Shown here in pieces: positions 21,052 to 27,992 of a DNA stretch of 27,992 nucleotides; positions within the stretch are counted from its first letter, which is position 1, and each line of letters begins with the position of its first letter. The position numbers and the translations under genes are program-made. The notes beneath the pieces are model-generated. The model was not told the DNA's origin, ran no database searches, and worked only from the letters and a program-made list of their open reading frames with translations. Source of the DNA: a virus; the IMG/VR virus record IMGVR_UViG_3300030451_003515, positions 1 to 27,992 of that record, one strand, 5' to 3'.

Positions 21052-21233
21052 TAGGAAATCTTTGCTTTGGCAAATTCCTTAACGACAACAAGTGCCGCAC
21101 CTGCTCCAGATATAGCAGCCAATTGTATTGTTTCAGCTTCTACACCTACGAGAGGAGCAACGACTAAAGCACCAATGAACGCCTCCACGAAGGTCCATAG
21201 TGTTTTTTCTAACATGTCTTTATATTCAACCAT
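21051..21233 (-). CDS. holin, r1t-like
   Basis: The 60-aa protein begins MVEYKDMLEKTLWTFVEAFI and has two hydrophobic segments: about 12-30 (LWTFVEAFIGALVVAPLVG) and about 37-52 (LAAISGAGAALVVVKEF), with a charged, Lys-containing C-terminus. The TLWTF.EAF...AAISG..AAL pattern fits the small r1t holin family, which times lysis by permeabilising the inner membrane. AAGGGGGTGA precedes ATG 21233. It is the last full gene of the leftward operon. Confidence 0.82.
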   Translation of the reverse strand: MVEYKDMLEKTLWTFVEAFIGALVVAPLVGVEAETIQLAAISGAGAALVVVKEFAKAKIS

Positions 21234-21245
21234 TATTTCACCCCC

Positions 21246-22334
21246 TTAAATAACCTCAATCTTACTGACCTTATTTTTAGTAACTAAGAAAGTCAATGTT
21301 CCGGGATCCGAAACTAAAGCATGAGTATTCTCAGCCCATCTACTACCCCCATCCATAGACGGTGCTTGTAGAAATAAGGTATTATATTCTTGTACCACAG
21401 ACAAATGGTGAAAGTGACCTGATAAGATTACATCACAACCATCTGAAGGTAGTTTGGCTAATGACTGTAAAGCCAACCACTTCTTTTGTTTATCAAAACT
21501 ATTTGTACCACCAGCTCTAAACTGATGACCATGTGCAAATACAAATTTGTTTCCTCGTATCTTTGTTACCATAACTAATTCATCGTTAGGTATTTCAAAC
21601 TTAACATGACCATAAGCTTTTTTGTTCTGGGATAATACAGCCTCTAGTATTTCAAATACATGGACATCCCAGTTATCACCGAAAGTAGTAAAGGCTTTTC
21701 CGTTCCTTCTTACTTCCCCATGATTTCCTGGTACACATGATACCCTTATATCATTTACTAAAGGTGACCATGCCTCTAAGCATTTGATAAGTAGTTGCCA
21801 AGCTAATCTAACTTGGCTTCTCATATCTAGGTCAACTGAGAAAGTCTGCATGTCATAATGACCTTCGCAACCTTCTACTATATCCCCTAATCCTACAATA
21901 TATAACTCATCAATCTTTTCGCCAGAGTTTCTGAGTTCCTCTATTTGTTTAGTTACACCATCTATCATGGCTAGTATTCTTTTGGTAATCATCTTTGTAC
22001 CTTTACCATCAGATTTACCTAATTGCCAATCAGATAAGGCAACCACAAATGTGGAATCACCTTTAGCAACTTTCTTTGTAGGCTTATGGGTTTTTACTTG
22101 TTTGATTAAATCATCATAGTAATCCTTTTTCTCTGGGATTTTTCTGATTAATTTAAGTTTGTAATAATGTAGGCGTTCTACACTATCACCCATATTTGTA
22201 TCCCAGCTTCTTACTTCAACTGGGTCTAAAATATGGTAGTCTTTTGGATCCAGACCTAGACTTTTTATATGTTCATCTATATCTGGACTTGTACTCTGTG
22301 GAGTACTTAGGATTCTTCCTTCATCACCACTAAT
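21246..22334 (-). CDS. calcineurin-like metallophosphoesterase, probable AUU start
   Basis: The catalytic core is clear: SDWQLGK, GLGDIVEG, PGNHGE, FAHGHQF and LSGHFHHLS, a two-metal phosphoesterase in which the first motif is DxQ rather than DxH. The first ATG (22193) gives 315 aa, but the same frame is open for 47 codons further and encodes SPDIDEHIKSLGLDPKDYHI, a segment I recognise from related phage phosphoesterases. At its head is ATT 22334-22332, 6 nt after a perfect AGGAGG (22341-22346), with no ATG, GTG or TTG between. I therefore extend it to 362 aa, overlapping the upstream gene by 28 nt. The substrate is unknown; nucleic acid is likely. Confidence 0.8.
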   Translation of the reverse strand: MSGDEGRILSTPQSTSPDIDEHIKSLGLDPKDYHILDPVEVRSWDTNMGDSVERLHYYKLKLIRKIPEKKDYYDDLIKQVKTHKPTKKVAKGDSTFVVALSDWQLGKSDGKGTKMITKRILAMIDGVTKQIEELRNSGEKIDELYIVGLGDIVEGCEGHYDMQTFSVDLDMRSQVRLAWQLLIKCLEAWSPLVNDIRVSCVPGNHGEVRRNGKAFTTFGDNWDVHVFEILEAVLSQNKKAYGHVKFEIPNDELVMVTKIRGNKFVFAHGHQFRAGGTNSFDKQKKWLALQSLAKLPSDGCDVILSGHFHHLSVVQEYNTLFLQAPSMDGGSRWAENTHALVSDPGTLTFLVTKNKVSKIEVI

Positions 22335-24250
22335 GCTATACCTCCTGGTCCTTCATATCCGCTCGGTGGCGCCCACGATTTGAATTGTAAATCCTCAATT
22401 CTCACCGTCACCGATGGTGTGCCGTTAGGTAAATGACTTCCGGGATCTTGGAATTGTATTCTTTTACCATTCCTATAGATATTCGTAAGTTCATTTAACT
22501 TTTCTTGGCTATAGCCAGCATAACCAAATGCTTGGCCATTGTTCCCTATCATTGTATCATATAACATTATAGGAACAAAGTACCTATACCTTCCCTGTAC
22601 TTTAGGTTCACCTCTTGAACGCCACTCTAATAACTTAGGTGTGGCAGTAGAAACTAAAGTTTTTAGGGTTAGTTTTAATTCAAACCTTGATATATCATCA
22701 TCTAAATTTTGTTCAATAATACCGTAAACTCGGTCGGTTACTTCTATGTCAGCTTCCCAGTTAGATACAATATTAGTATAGGATCCAGTTATATCTGCTT
22801 TTAAATCCACATCTAATAAACCATTACCTTTTAACATGGCGTCAAAATATCTTAGGGTCTTAACTTCAAATGTACCGTATCTGATTTCGCCTGTTTCTAA
22901 TTCACCAGTACCCACATAGTTAGTGGCATGCTCTTTAATAACTCTACTGTGGCCACTACTTGGTACATTATTTACAGAGAATAATAACCTTCCACCAAAC
23001 TGAGCTATGCTGGTTACATCACCTTGAATAGCATACATTAAATGGCTAGAGAAAGCCGTAGTAGATAAATCAATTTTACCTATACCAGAATAAGTGCTAT
23101 CATATTTAGTCCATCCAAAGTAAGCATAGTCACCATCTAATTCTATAGATTTAACTGGGTTAGATAAACCTTCATCACTTGATACCAATAAAGAACTAAC
23201 TTCTAATCCACCAGTTTCACTAATGATTGAAGCTAACCTTATACCTTTACTTGTACCAATTACTAAAGCTTTACCTAAGTAACCCTTAATAGTATGTATA
23301 ACTTCTCCCTCTGGTGCTTTATATACACTTACAGGAGCACCTAGAGTACTTACACTTGCATAAGCTAAGTCTTGACTATCCAATCTTGTGGCGTAAATCT
23401 CTGAAGTTTCACCTGCATAACCAGACACATAAATAGCTGGACCAGCCTCAGTTATTGAAGTCCATGTCCATTCTGTAGTTCTATGTTTAAAGAAAGGATC
23501 TGGCTCATCTGTAGTAGTTAAATCTACCTCATATAATTTTTCATCTTTACCAGCAATCAACCTACCTTTAACAAAACCTATTACTTCAGGGTCTAAGTTA
23601 TTAGCTAAAGATCCTTCACTAGACCAGCTACCGGAATCTATATCTGCTTTCCTTATATTATTTGCACCTGTCCAACATACATAAACGAATTGACCATCAG
23701 TAGTGATTGAAGTTATATCTTGACCACTACCAGGCCCACCTAAATCTGTTGCAGTAAAACTACCATCAACTGTTGTGCCTCTATATAATGAACCATCTTT
23801 ACTATAAAATAGATAGCCACCAGCCACAAACCAATTTAAGTCATCACCGGTACTATTAGCTACACTATCGGTATCTTTCAATAAACTTATCTGACCTTCT
23901 GTCCATATATCTACACCTCTACTTGACCTAAAAGAAAATCGATTAGAACCTGGGGCGTCAAATACATCTTGACCTGCACCTTCATGGAAAGAGTGTTGGG
24001 CTCTAGTCCACCATTGCTCAAATGTTTGTTCACCTGGCTCAGCAGAAGTATCTATTTTTTGTTTCTGAGTTGGTATAGACTGAACTGTATAAGCCCTATA
24101 ATCAAATGGTGCTTCATCCTCTAATGTGGATAACATATATCCAGTTCCGTCTATACCTACTGACCATAAACCACCAATACCAGTAGCTTTTTGGAATTGT
24201 TCTAAAGATAAATCATAAGGTATCTTTTGGTTTATTTCTGATTTAGCCAT
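22307..24250 (-). CDS. beta-propeller-like virion (minor tail) protein
   Basis: The 647-aa protein has repeated blade-like units with aromatic and Gly/Asp turns: WFVAGGYLFYSKDGSLYRGT, ITSITTDGQFVYVCWTG, GFVKGRLIAGKDEKLYEVDL, and DGDYAYFGWTKYDSTYSGIG. This is typical of a WD-like propeller in phage tail or virion proteins. The C-terminal part (about 440-647) is a beta-sandwich-like region. No signal peptide or catalytic motif is seen. It starts in a TAATG overlap with the DUF5675 gene. Receptor- or polysaccharide-binding is inferred. It sits among lysis genes, as late virion genes sometimes do. Confidence 0.7.
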   Translation of the reverse strand: MAKSEINQKIPYDLSLEQFQKATGIGGLWSVGIDGTGYMLSTLEDEAPFDYRAYTVQSIPTQKQKIDTSAEPGEQTFEQWWTRAQHSFHEGAGQDVFDAPGSNRFSFRSSRGVDIWTEGQISLLKDTDSVANSTGDDLNWFVAGGYLFYSKDGSLYRGTTVDGSFTATDLGGPGSGQDITSITTDGQFVYVCWTGANNIRKADIDSGSWSSEGSLANNLDPEVIGFVKGRLIAGKDEKLYEVDLTTTDEPDPFFKHRTTEWTWTSITEAGPAIYVSGYAGETSEIYATRLDSQDLAYASVSTLGAPVSVYKAPEGEVIHTIKGYLGKALVIGTSKGIRLASIISETGGLEVSSLLVSSDEGLSNPVKSIELDGDYAYFGWTKYDSTYSGIGKIDLSTTAFSSHLMYAIQGDVTSIAQFGGRLLFSVNNVPSSGHSRVIKEHATNYVGTGELETGEIRYGTFEVKTLRYFDAMLKGNGLLDVDLKADITGSYTNIVSNWEADIEVTDRVYGIIEQNLDDDISRFELKLTLKTLVSTATPKLLEWRSRGEPKVQGRYRYFVPIMLYDTMIGNNGQAFGYAGYSQEKLNELTNIYRNGKRIQFQDPGSHLPNGTPSVTVRIEDLQFKSWAPPSGYEGPGGIALVVMKEES

Positions 24251-24789
24251 TAGATAGGCCTACTAAAAAATCTACGAGTAGGTGCTTTTGTTTTACAACT
24301 AGCTGAACAATGGGTATTGGTATCATAGTCTATATAAGTAACTTCTGCTCCACCTTCTTGAATAGCTTTTGCTATTACTGGGTAGACATACTTATATGCC
24401 GAAACACTGGATCCCACAAATCCGTCTGGCTTTATTAAGTTACTTGTTTGAGATTGTCCTATTATAAGACACCCTGCGGTATGCTCATCAGTATTGCCTG
24501 TATGCCAAAGTATAAATTCAAACCCAGGTACATCTTTTACCCAAATCATCCCCTTGTGCATAGAACCATATTTCTTTACATATCGACTATGGAAACCACC
24601 TTCAGTACGAAGCTCTAACTTATATGTACCTGCTGGTATTCTTGTTTCACCCCATACCTTAGTATCTCTATGTTCATCCTCTAATGTATAACACATGAAA
24701 GATTTAGTTCCATCATCATTAATTGAGAATAAAACACCTGAGGTACTATCAGCTTGACTGCTTAACCTTACTACTTGGAATTTTTTCAT
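24250..24789 (-). CDS. DUF5675 family protein, possible lysis-associated enzyme
   Basis: The 179-aa protein contains ETRIPAGTYKLELR, DVPGFEFILWHTGNTDEHTA and GCLIIGQSQ, the hallmark block of DUF5675 (HxGN..xxT.GC.L.G). His and Cys are arranged much as in L,D-transpeptidase-like domains, although the activity of the family is not settled. The family is common in phages beside lysis genes. A C-terminal tail with CSASC and basic residues (about 160-179) is extra compared with the core. TTAGGAG precedes the ATG. I infer a cell-wall related role from context. Confidence 0.75.
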   Translation of the reverse strand: MKKFQVVRLSSQADSTSGVLFSINDDGTKSFMCYTLEDEHRDTKVWGETRIPAGTYKLELRTEGGFHSRYVKKYGSMHKGMIWVKDVPGFEFILWHTGNTDEHTAGCLIIGQSQTSNLIKPDGFVGSSVSAYKYVYPVIAKAIQEGGAEVTYIDYDTNTHCSASCKTKAPTRRFFSRPI

Positions 24790-24797
24790 TATTACTC

Positions 24798-24902
24798 CTA
24801 ATGTTTTGGGTATTTACAATTACAAATAGATACATTAGTGTACCCATTTGGGTGTTTATATGTCCGACACTTTACTTTCGGAAGCTTATCGTTAGTAACC
24901 AT
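24798..24902 (-). CDS. 34-aa basic Cys-containing peptide ORF (putative)
   Basis: The ORF opens at ATG 24902, within the last codons of the upstream membrane-protein gene (31-nt overlap). It encodes MVTNDKLPKVKCRTYKHPNG and ends with CNCKYPKH. The three Cys and several His/Lys could bind metal. The ribosome-binding site is weak. It fills the gap to the DUF5675 gene, leaving 8 nt. A longer reading of the frame overlaps the upstream gene further and is less likely. Confidence 0.4.
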   Translation of the reverse strand: MVTNDKLPKVKCRTYKHPNGYTNVSICNCKYPKH

Positions 24903-25054
24903 ATACCTAATGTTATTATAGTAGCTAATCCAGTAACTTGCTGGGCAGAGCCTGTTAAGGTAAGTGTGGCTATAACTAAACCAACCAAAGTCCAACTAAG
25001 GTTGAGTGTTTCTTTTATAGCTTCAACAAACCAATTCCACAATTTACTTATCAT
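24872..25054 (-). CDS. 60-aa membrane protein (holin-like)
   Basis: After an amphipathic start (MISKLWNWFVEAIKETLN) there are two hydrophobic segments, SWTLVGLVIATLTLTG and LATIITLGIWLLTISF, ending in RK. This layout fits a small holin-like or pinholin-type protein. It starts in an ATGA overlap with the Thr/Glu-rich gene, with AGGAAG upstream. The window thus has two holin-like proteins (this and 21051) and an XhlA-like one. Confidence 0.7.
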   Translation of the reverse strand: MISKLWNWFVEAIKETLNLSWTLVGLVIATLTLTGSAQQVTGLATIITLGIWLLTISFRK

Positions 25055-27117
25055 ATAGTCTTCCTAAATATAAAAGCCGACATACTAGCTATTCTAGTCA
25101 AAATTACAGGAACCACAACTTCCTGGGCTTTTTCTTTTTGGTCTTGGGTCATGTCATCTCCTATTGTGCTTATACTTATTTCCTCTAAATCTATATCTAC
25201 AAATGTTTCTATTGGGTTGTCTAAGAAGGTCTCAAACTGCACCTCTGTAACAACATCAGCAAGGGTATAATTCTCTACATCCTTATTTTCTATGGCTCTT
25301 TCAACATATTCCTCTACTGCTTCCGCTACTACTTCATCATCTTTTACAGCCTCTGCAATAATTTCAACATCCTCACTCTCTTCCAAATTTAAAACCTCAG
25401 CTACGACTTCTATTTGTTCCTCAGTAAGATCCTCTACATCCTCAATAGCTTCCTCTACTACTGCCTGTATAACTTCTTGTACTTCCTCTGTAGCTTGGTC
25501 TAAGTTTTCTATACCAACTTCTACAACTTCTTCCAATACTTCTACAACTTCCTCGGGTTCGAGTTCTTGCACATATACTTCAATGGCCTCTTCAACTTCC
25601 TCATCTGATAAATCTTCCTCTATTTCTATTTCGATTACTTCCTCTAATTCCTCAATCTTTTCCTCAACCACAATATCAAGAATTTCCTCCTCATCTTTTT
25701 CGATAGGTATTTCTGTTTCGATAATTTCCTCAACAAATTCATCTTCCTCTATTTCCTCAAACTCTGTGTCCCAATCATCAATATCCTCTTCCTCTGTGAT
25801 TATTTCGATTTCATCAGGTATTTCTAGTATAATAACTTCTTCCTCAAAATCATCAAACTCCTCTAAGAATTCCTCAATCTCAACATAGGTTTCAATAAAT
25901 TCCTCAATCTCCTCTTCATTTTCAAATTCCAAGATTTCAAGTTCATCTTCCAATTCCAGCTTTTTATCTTCAAGTTCCATTTCTTTTTCAAGTTCAAGGA
26001 TCTCTTCCTCAGTAAGCTCAATAAACTCTTCCTCCTCATATTCATTTTCCACAAAGTCAGGTATATCAACATCATCAAAAAACTCGTCTCCGATTTCTTC
26101 CATATCTTCCTCAATAATTTCGACATCACAATCTCCTCGTTCTATTTGTTCGTCCGTTAATGCACAACCATAAGTATCTAAATTAGCCTGTCTTTGGTTA
26201 TCCCTTTCAACAGTACCATCATCTATTTCATGTTGTTGATATTCAGCTTCAGAACCATCATCCAATATTACTACAAAAGTTTCGGGTTCAGGAGGTGGAG
26301 GAGGTGGGGGTGGAGGAGGTGGTGGTAAAGTTGTAGTTGTTGTAGTAGTAGTGGTAGTAGTTGTAGGCATAACATATTTAAAAGATATGTCATCCAACAA
26401 TGACCAGTCATTAATGGTTATTGTAAAACTTTCTATGAAGGTGTCTAGTGTATCGTAAATATTATAAACCACTGTTTCAAGCATGGTTTGTAAGTTAGAA
26501 TTACTTTGGGCGTCTAAGACATTTTCTTGGGTTGTTTCATCTGTATGAGTATAGGTAACTGTACCTTCATTATTTAATGCACCTATTGTAAAACCTACTT
26601 CATATATCTCTATATCTAGTTCTTCCTCATCTACTGTGGTTGTTTCTGGTAATATAAATGTATAATCCTCACTATCGTTACCGTGTTGCATATAGTGTAA
26701 GTTCATACAAAAATCTGTACAACCAAATTGACCATCATAATGATTATTAATTACTATATTGTTTTCCACTTCATCACCATTAATATCTAATTGATCCTCA
26801 GGTAAATCTATATCTGTGGCTTGTTCATAAGTAGGCACAGTTGTAGTCGTAGTAGAAGTGGTAGTAGTAGTTGTTGTACCTGTAGTTTCCTCAGTTTCTT
26901 CCTCTACTTCTTCCTCTAAAGGCCCGTCAAAAGTTTCTACTTCCTCGGTTTCTCCTGGGATAGTCGTAGTAGTAGTAGTAGGTACAGTAGTGGTAGTAGT
27001 AGTACCAGTATCTCCTTCATTAGCATATACCGGTAATGGATATATTAAACATACGGCGGCTAAAATTCTTAAATACTTACTTATCCCCCGTTGTTGCAAC
27101 ACCCGTTTCCACAGCAA
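25051..27117 (-). CDS. large secreted Thr-/Glu-rich low-complexity protein in the lysis cassette
   Basis: About 688 aa. A signal peptide is likely (YLRILAAVCLIYPLPVYA, residues 15-32). Then come Thr-rich linkers (TTTTTTVPTTTTTTIP), a beta-like domain with Cys and aromatic residues (about 97-250), a 12-Thr run and a 12-Pro run, a short unit GSEAEYQQHEIDDG...GCALTDEQIERGDC, a very acidic Glu/Ile/Val region (about 340-560), a helical region (EEQIEVVAEVLNLEESEDVE), and a hydrophobic end (VVVPVILTRIASMSAFIF). TTG 27117 is used as start but is uncertain: it overlaps the Cys-rich micro-ORF and lacks a well-spaced ribosome-binding site. A surface-anchored or exported protein of actinobacterial style is inferred; function unknown. 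Confidence 0.8.
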   Translation of the reverse strand: MLWKRVLQQRGISKYLRILAAVCLIYPLPVYANEGDTGTTTTTTVPTTTTTTIPGETEEVETFDGPLEEEVEEETEETTGTTTTTTTSTTTTTVPTYEQATDIDLPEDQLDINGDEVENNIVINNHYDGQFGCTDFCMNLHYMQHGNDSEDYTFILPETTTVDEEELDIEIYEVGFTIGALNNEGTVTYTHTDETTQENVLDAQSNSNLQTMLETVVYNIYDTLDTFIESFTITINDWSLLDDISFKYVMPTTTTTTTTTTTTLPPPPPPPPPPPPEPETFVVILDDGSEAEYQQHEIDDGTVERDNQRQANLDTYGCALTDEQIERGDCDVEIIEEDMEEIGDEFFDDVDIPDFVENEYEEEEFIELTEEEILELEKEMELEDKKLELEDELEILEFENEEEIEEFIETYVEIEEFLEEFDDFEEEVIILEIPDEIEIITEEEDIDDWDTEFEEIEEDEFVEEIIETEIPIEKDEEEILDIVVEEKIEELEEVIEIEIEEDLSDEEVEEAIEVYVQELEPEEVVEVLEEVVEVGIENLDQATEEVQEVIQAVVEEAIEDVEDLTEEQIEVVAEVLNLEESEDVEIIAEAVKDDEVVAEAVEEYVERAIENKDVENYTLADVVTEVQFETFLDNPIETFVDIDLEEISISTIGDDMTQDQKEKAQEVVVPVILTRIASMSAFIFRKTI

Positions 27118-27122
27118 TCCAT
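27081..27122 (-). CDS. 13-aa Cys-rich micro-ORF
   Basis: ATG 27122 is 8 nt after AAAGGAGA, the best ribosome-binding site at this junction, and encodes MDCCGNGCCNNGG before TAA. The doubled CC-x3-CC motif could bind metal. It lies in another frame inside the 5' end of the 688-aa gene. It may be a translated micro-peptide coupled to that gene, or the true start region linked by a frameshift. Confidence 0.4.
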   Translation of the reverse strand: MDCCGNGCCNNGG

Positions 27123-27135
27123 ATTAATGTCTCCT

Positions 27136-27321
27136 TTACATTAAGTTAGTAACCAGTGCAGATAAGGCACCTATAGCTACTATCCAACCGAATAATTCTT
27201 GTCTTGATACTTTAGCATTAACTTTTTCATGAAGCAAGTCAATCCTTTCATTTAATTCTTTTTGCCCCTCAATAATCATTAGTAACATTTCCTTTTGGGT
27301 AAATCCGTTAGGGTTTGTCAT
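27136..27321 (-). CDS. 61-aa XhlA-like coiled-coil membrane protein
   Basis: The start is ATG 27321 in an ATGA overlap with the upstream gene; a TTG 15 nt earlier is less likely. The N-terminus (NGFTQKEMLLMIIEGQKELN) leads into a coiled-coil segment (ERIDLLHEKVNAKVSRQEL), and residues about 42-60 are one hydrophobic span (FGWIVAIGALSALVTNLM). This matches the layout of XhlA/haemolysin-type lysis accessory proteins, which sit in the membrane beside holin. Confidence 0.7.
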   Translation of the reverse strand: MTNPNGFTQKEMLLMIIEGQKELNERIDLLHEKVNAKVSRQELFGWIVAIGALSALVTNLM

Positions 27322-27449
27322 TTTATCCAATCCCAATCTTCCTCTGAATAATGGTCAGGAATTTCTATCAAATCTTGACCTAGTTTATCTAAGTATCTAA
27401 AAAATTTAGGCAAGAAATAGCCAAATAGAAAACCTATGAAGTAATCCAT
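27318..27449 (-). CDS. 43-aa small membrane-associated protein
   Basis: The ORF opens at ATG 27449 (TAATG overlap) and encodes MDYFIGFLFGYFLPKFFRYL, then an acidic part ending in HYSEEDWDWIK. An aromatic hydrophobic N-terminus suggests a membrane anchor. It closes the gap between the tail-associated gene and the XhlA-like gene, overlapping both. Function unknown. Confidence 0.65.
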   Translation of the reverse strand: MDYFIGFLFGYFLPKFFRYLDKLGQDLIEIPDHYSEEDWDWIK

Positions 27450-27778
27450 TATGGCTTAGGGTTGTCGTCTTTAACTTTTTTAATATCTTTATACCACTCG
27501 CCTGTTTCATCTAATTTATTGGCGGTAATATCATGGTAAATTTTATCTAACTGTTCTGCAATTTGGGGGTAAGCAAATGCCCTATCCATTTTATAACCAT
27601 TTTCTTGGGCATTAAATTTTCTTTTACCTATTTTGGTTATGAGATTATCATATTCGTCCTCTGTGAATTCCCTTCTTGAATCCGAAAACTGAGCCCATTT
27701 ACCATCACCACCATTAGCGGTTTTAATTTTGTCTATATCTGTTTTAGCCTGTGCTGTAAATTCTTCCAAACTAGGCAT
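27449..27778 (-). CDS. 109-aa conserved tail-module protein
   Basis: The N-terminal half is helical and charged (LEEFTAQAKTDIDKIKTANG...). The C-terminal half, YPQIAEQLDKIYHDITANKL followed by WYKDIKKVKDDNPKP, matches a motif I know from small proteins encoded straight after tail-fibre genes in many marine phages (P....QLD.I..D...GKL......W...I..VK..NPKP). Its role, possibly as fibre chaperone or tail component, is not established. It overlaps the upstream gene by 8 nt. A long gene-start region without other candidate starts supports ATG 27778. Confidence 0.75.
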   Translation of the reverse strand: MPSLEEFTAQAKTDIDKIKTANGGDGKWAQFSDSRREFTEDEYDNLITKIGKRKFNAQENGYKMDRAFAYPQIAEQLDKIYHDITANKLDETGEWYKDIKKVKDDNPKP

Positions 27779-27992
27779 ATTTTACTCCATACATAGAAAA
27801 TTTTCCCCCTGCTATATCTCCACCGGCAGATCCCCCGGCCTCTAATTTAAAACCCGTTGCATCTACAGTTCCATATCTCATACCCCATATTGTATAACCA
27901 TTTGTATCACCATTATTTGTGCTTGAAACATTAATATTTGTTCCTATACAGGTAGATATGCCTGTTGTACCATCACAAAATGTAATATCAAA
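27771..27992 (-). CDS. C-terminal end of a tail-fibre-like protein (partial, runs off right edge)
   Basis: Seventy-three codons and the TAG are visible. The sequence (FDITFCDGTTGISTCIGTNI...) is rich in Gly, Thr, Asn and Ser and ends GGDIAGGKFSMYGVKYA. That glycine-rich, beta-strand ending (GKF.MYG) is typical of phage tail fibres or receptor-binding proteins. The next gene is the small protein that usually follows fibre genes, which supports the call. The N-terminal part lies outside the window. Confidence 0.7.
   Translation of the reverse strand, partial: FDITFCDGTTGISTCIGTNINVSSTNNGDTNGYTIWGMRYGTVDATGFKLEAGGSAGGDIAGGKFSMYGVKYA

Noticed and set aside
25292-25888. 198-codon Ser/Thr-rich frame on the plus strand
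   Set aside because: It is the reverse shadow of GAA/GAG-rich codons of the 688-aa gene; it has no ribosome-binding site and lies opposite a well-supported operon.
26280-27010. Possible tandem repeat or CRISPR array in the GTAGTAGTAGTT-rich segments
   Set aside because: These are Thr and Pro codon runs of a protein linker, with no constant repeat and unique spacers.

Overview
This window is most of a tailed double-stranded DNA phage genome of low G+C, with tightly packed genes that mostly overlap by 1-14 nt (TAATG, ATGA, GTGA and TTGA junctions). There is no integrase, tRNA or ribosomal gene. The host is not shown directly. The best hint is a predicted secreted protein with Thr-rich linkers of the TTTTTTVPTTTTTTIP type, which I associate with Acidimicrobiia-like Actinobacteria, together with an r1t-like holin and possible leaderless starts. 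A phage of a low-G+C marine actinobacterium is my working guess, held with modest confidence.

Layout. Positions 1-4505 (minus strand) carry terminase large subunit, a small structural protein, portal and two small head-module proteins; the last runs off the left edge. Positions 4506-4851 form a divergent control region with face-to-face promoters and a candidate structured RNA. Positions 4852-8847 (plus) are early small genes: two paralogous mini-HTH proteins, several zinc ribbons and many unknowns. Positions 8938-20990 (plus) hold replication, nucleotide metabolism and recombination: primase-helicase, SNF2-type helicase, P-loop dNMP kinase, dUTPase/dCTPase-like pyrophosphatase, two thymidylate-synthase-fold proteins, DUF2958, family A DNA polymerase, Cas4/RecB-type nuclease, Sak4-like ATPase, DUF669-type ssDNA-binding protein and a VRR nuclease. 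A bidirectional terminator near 21000 ends this transcript where it meets the opposing one. Positions 21016-27992 (minus) carry, in transcription order, the end of a tail-fibre gene, a tail-associated small protein, a membrane/lysis cassette with a very unusual Thr/Glu-rich secreted protein, a DUF5675 protein, a beta-propeller-like virion protein, a metallophosphoesterase and a holin. The capsid and most tail genes are missing, so the two minus-strand blocks probably join outside the window on a circular map.

The strongest functional story is the cassette at 13299-16071. Kinase, all-alpha NTP pyrophosphatase and two TS-fold enzymes match, part by part, the phage T4 route to hydroxymethylated dCTP (gp1, gp56, gp42). 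Both TS-fold proteins appear to have Asp where thymidylate synthase has the Asn that reads dUMP. The strongest non-coding signal is an array of GGTTCC-like hexamers at exactly 10-bp intervals (5323-5498), lying between the genes for the two paralogous mini-HTH proteins. A third notable item is the metallophosphoesterase, which seems to start at an AUU codon behind a perfect AGGAGG.
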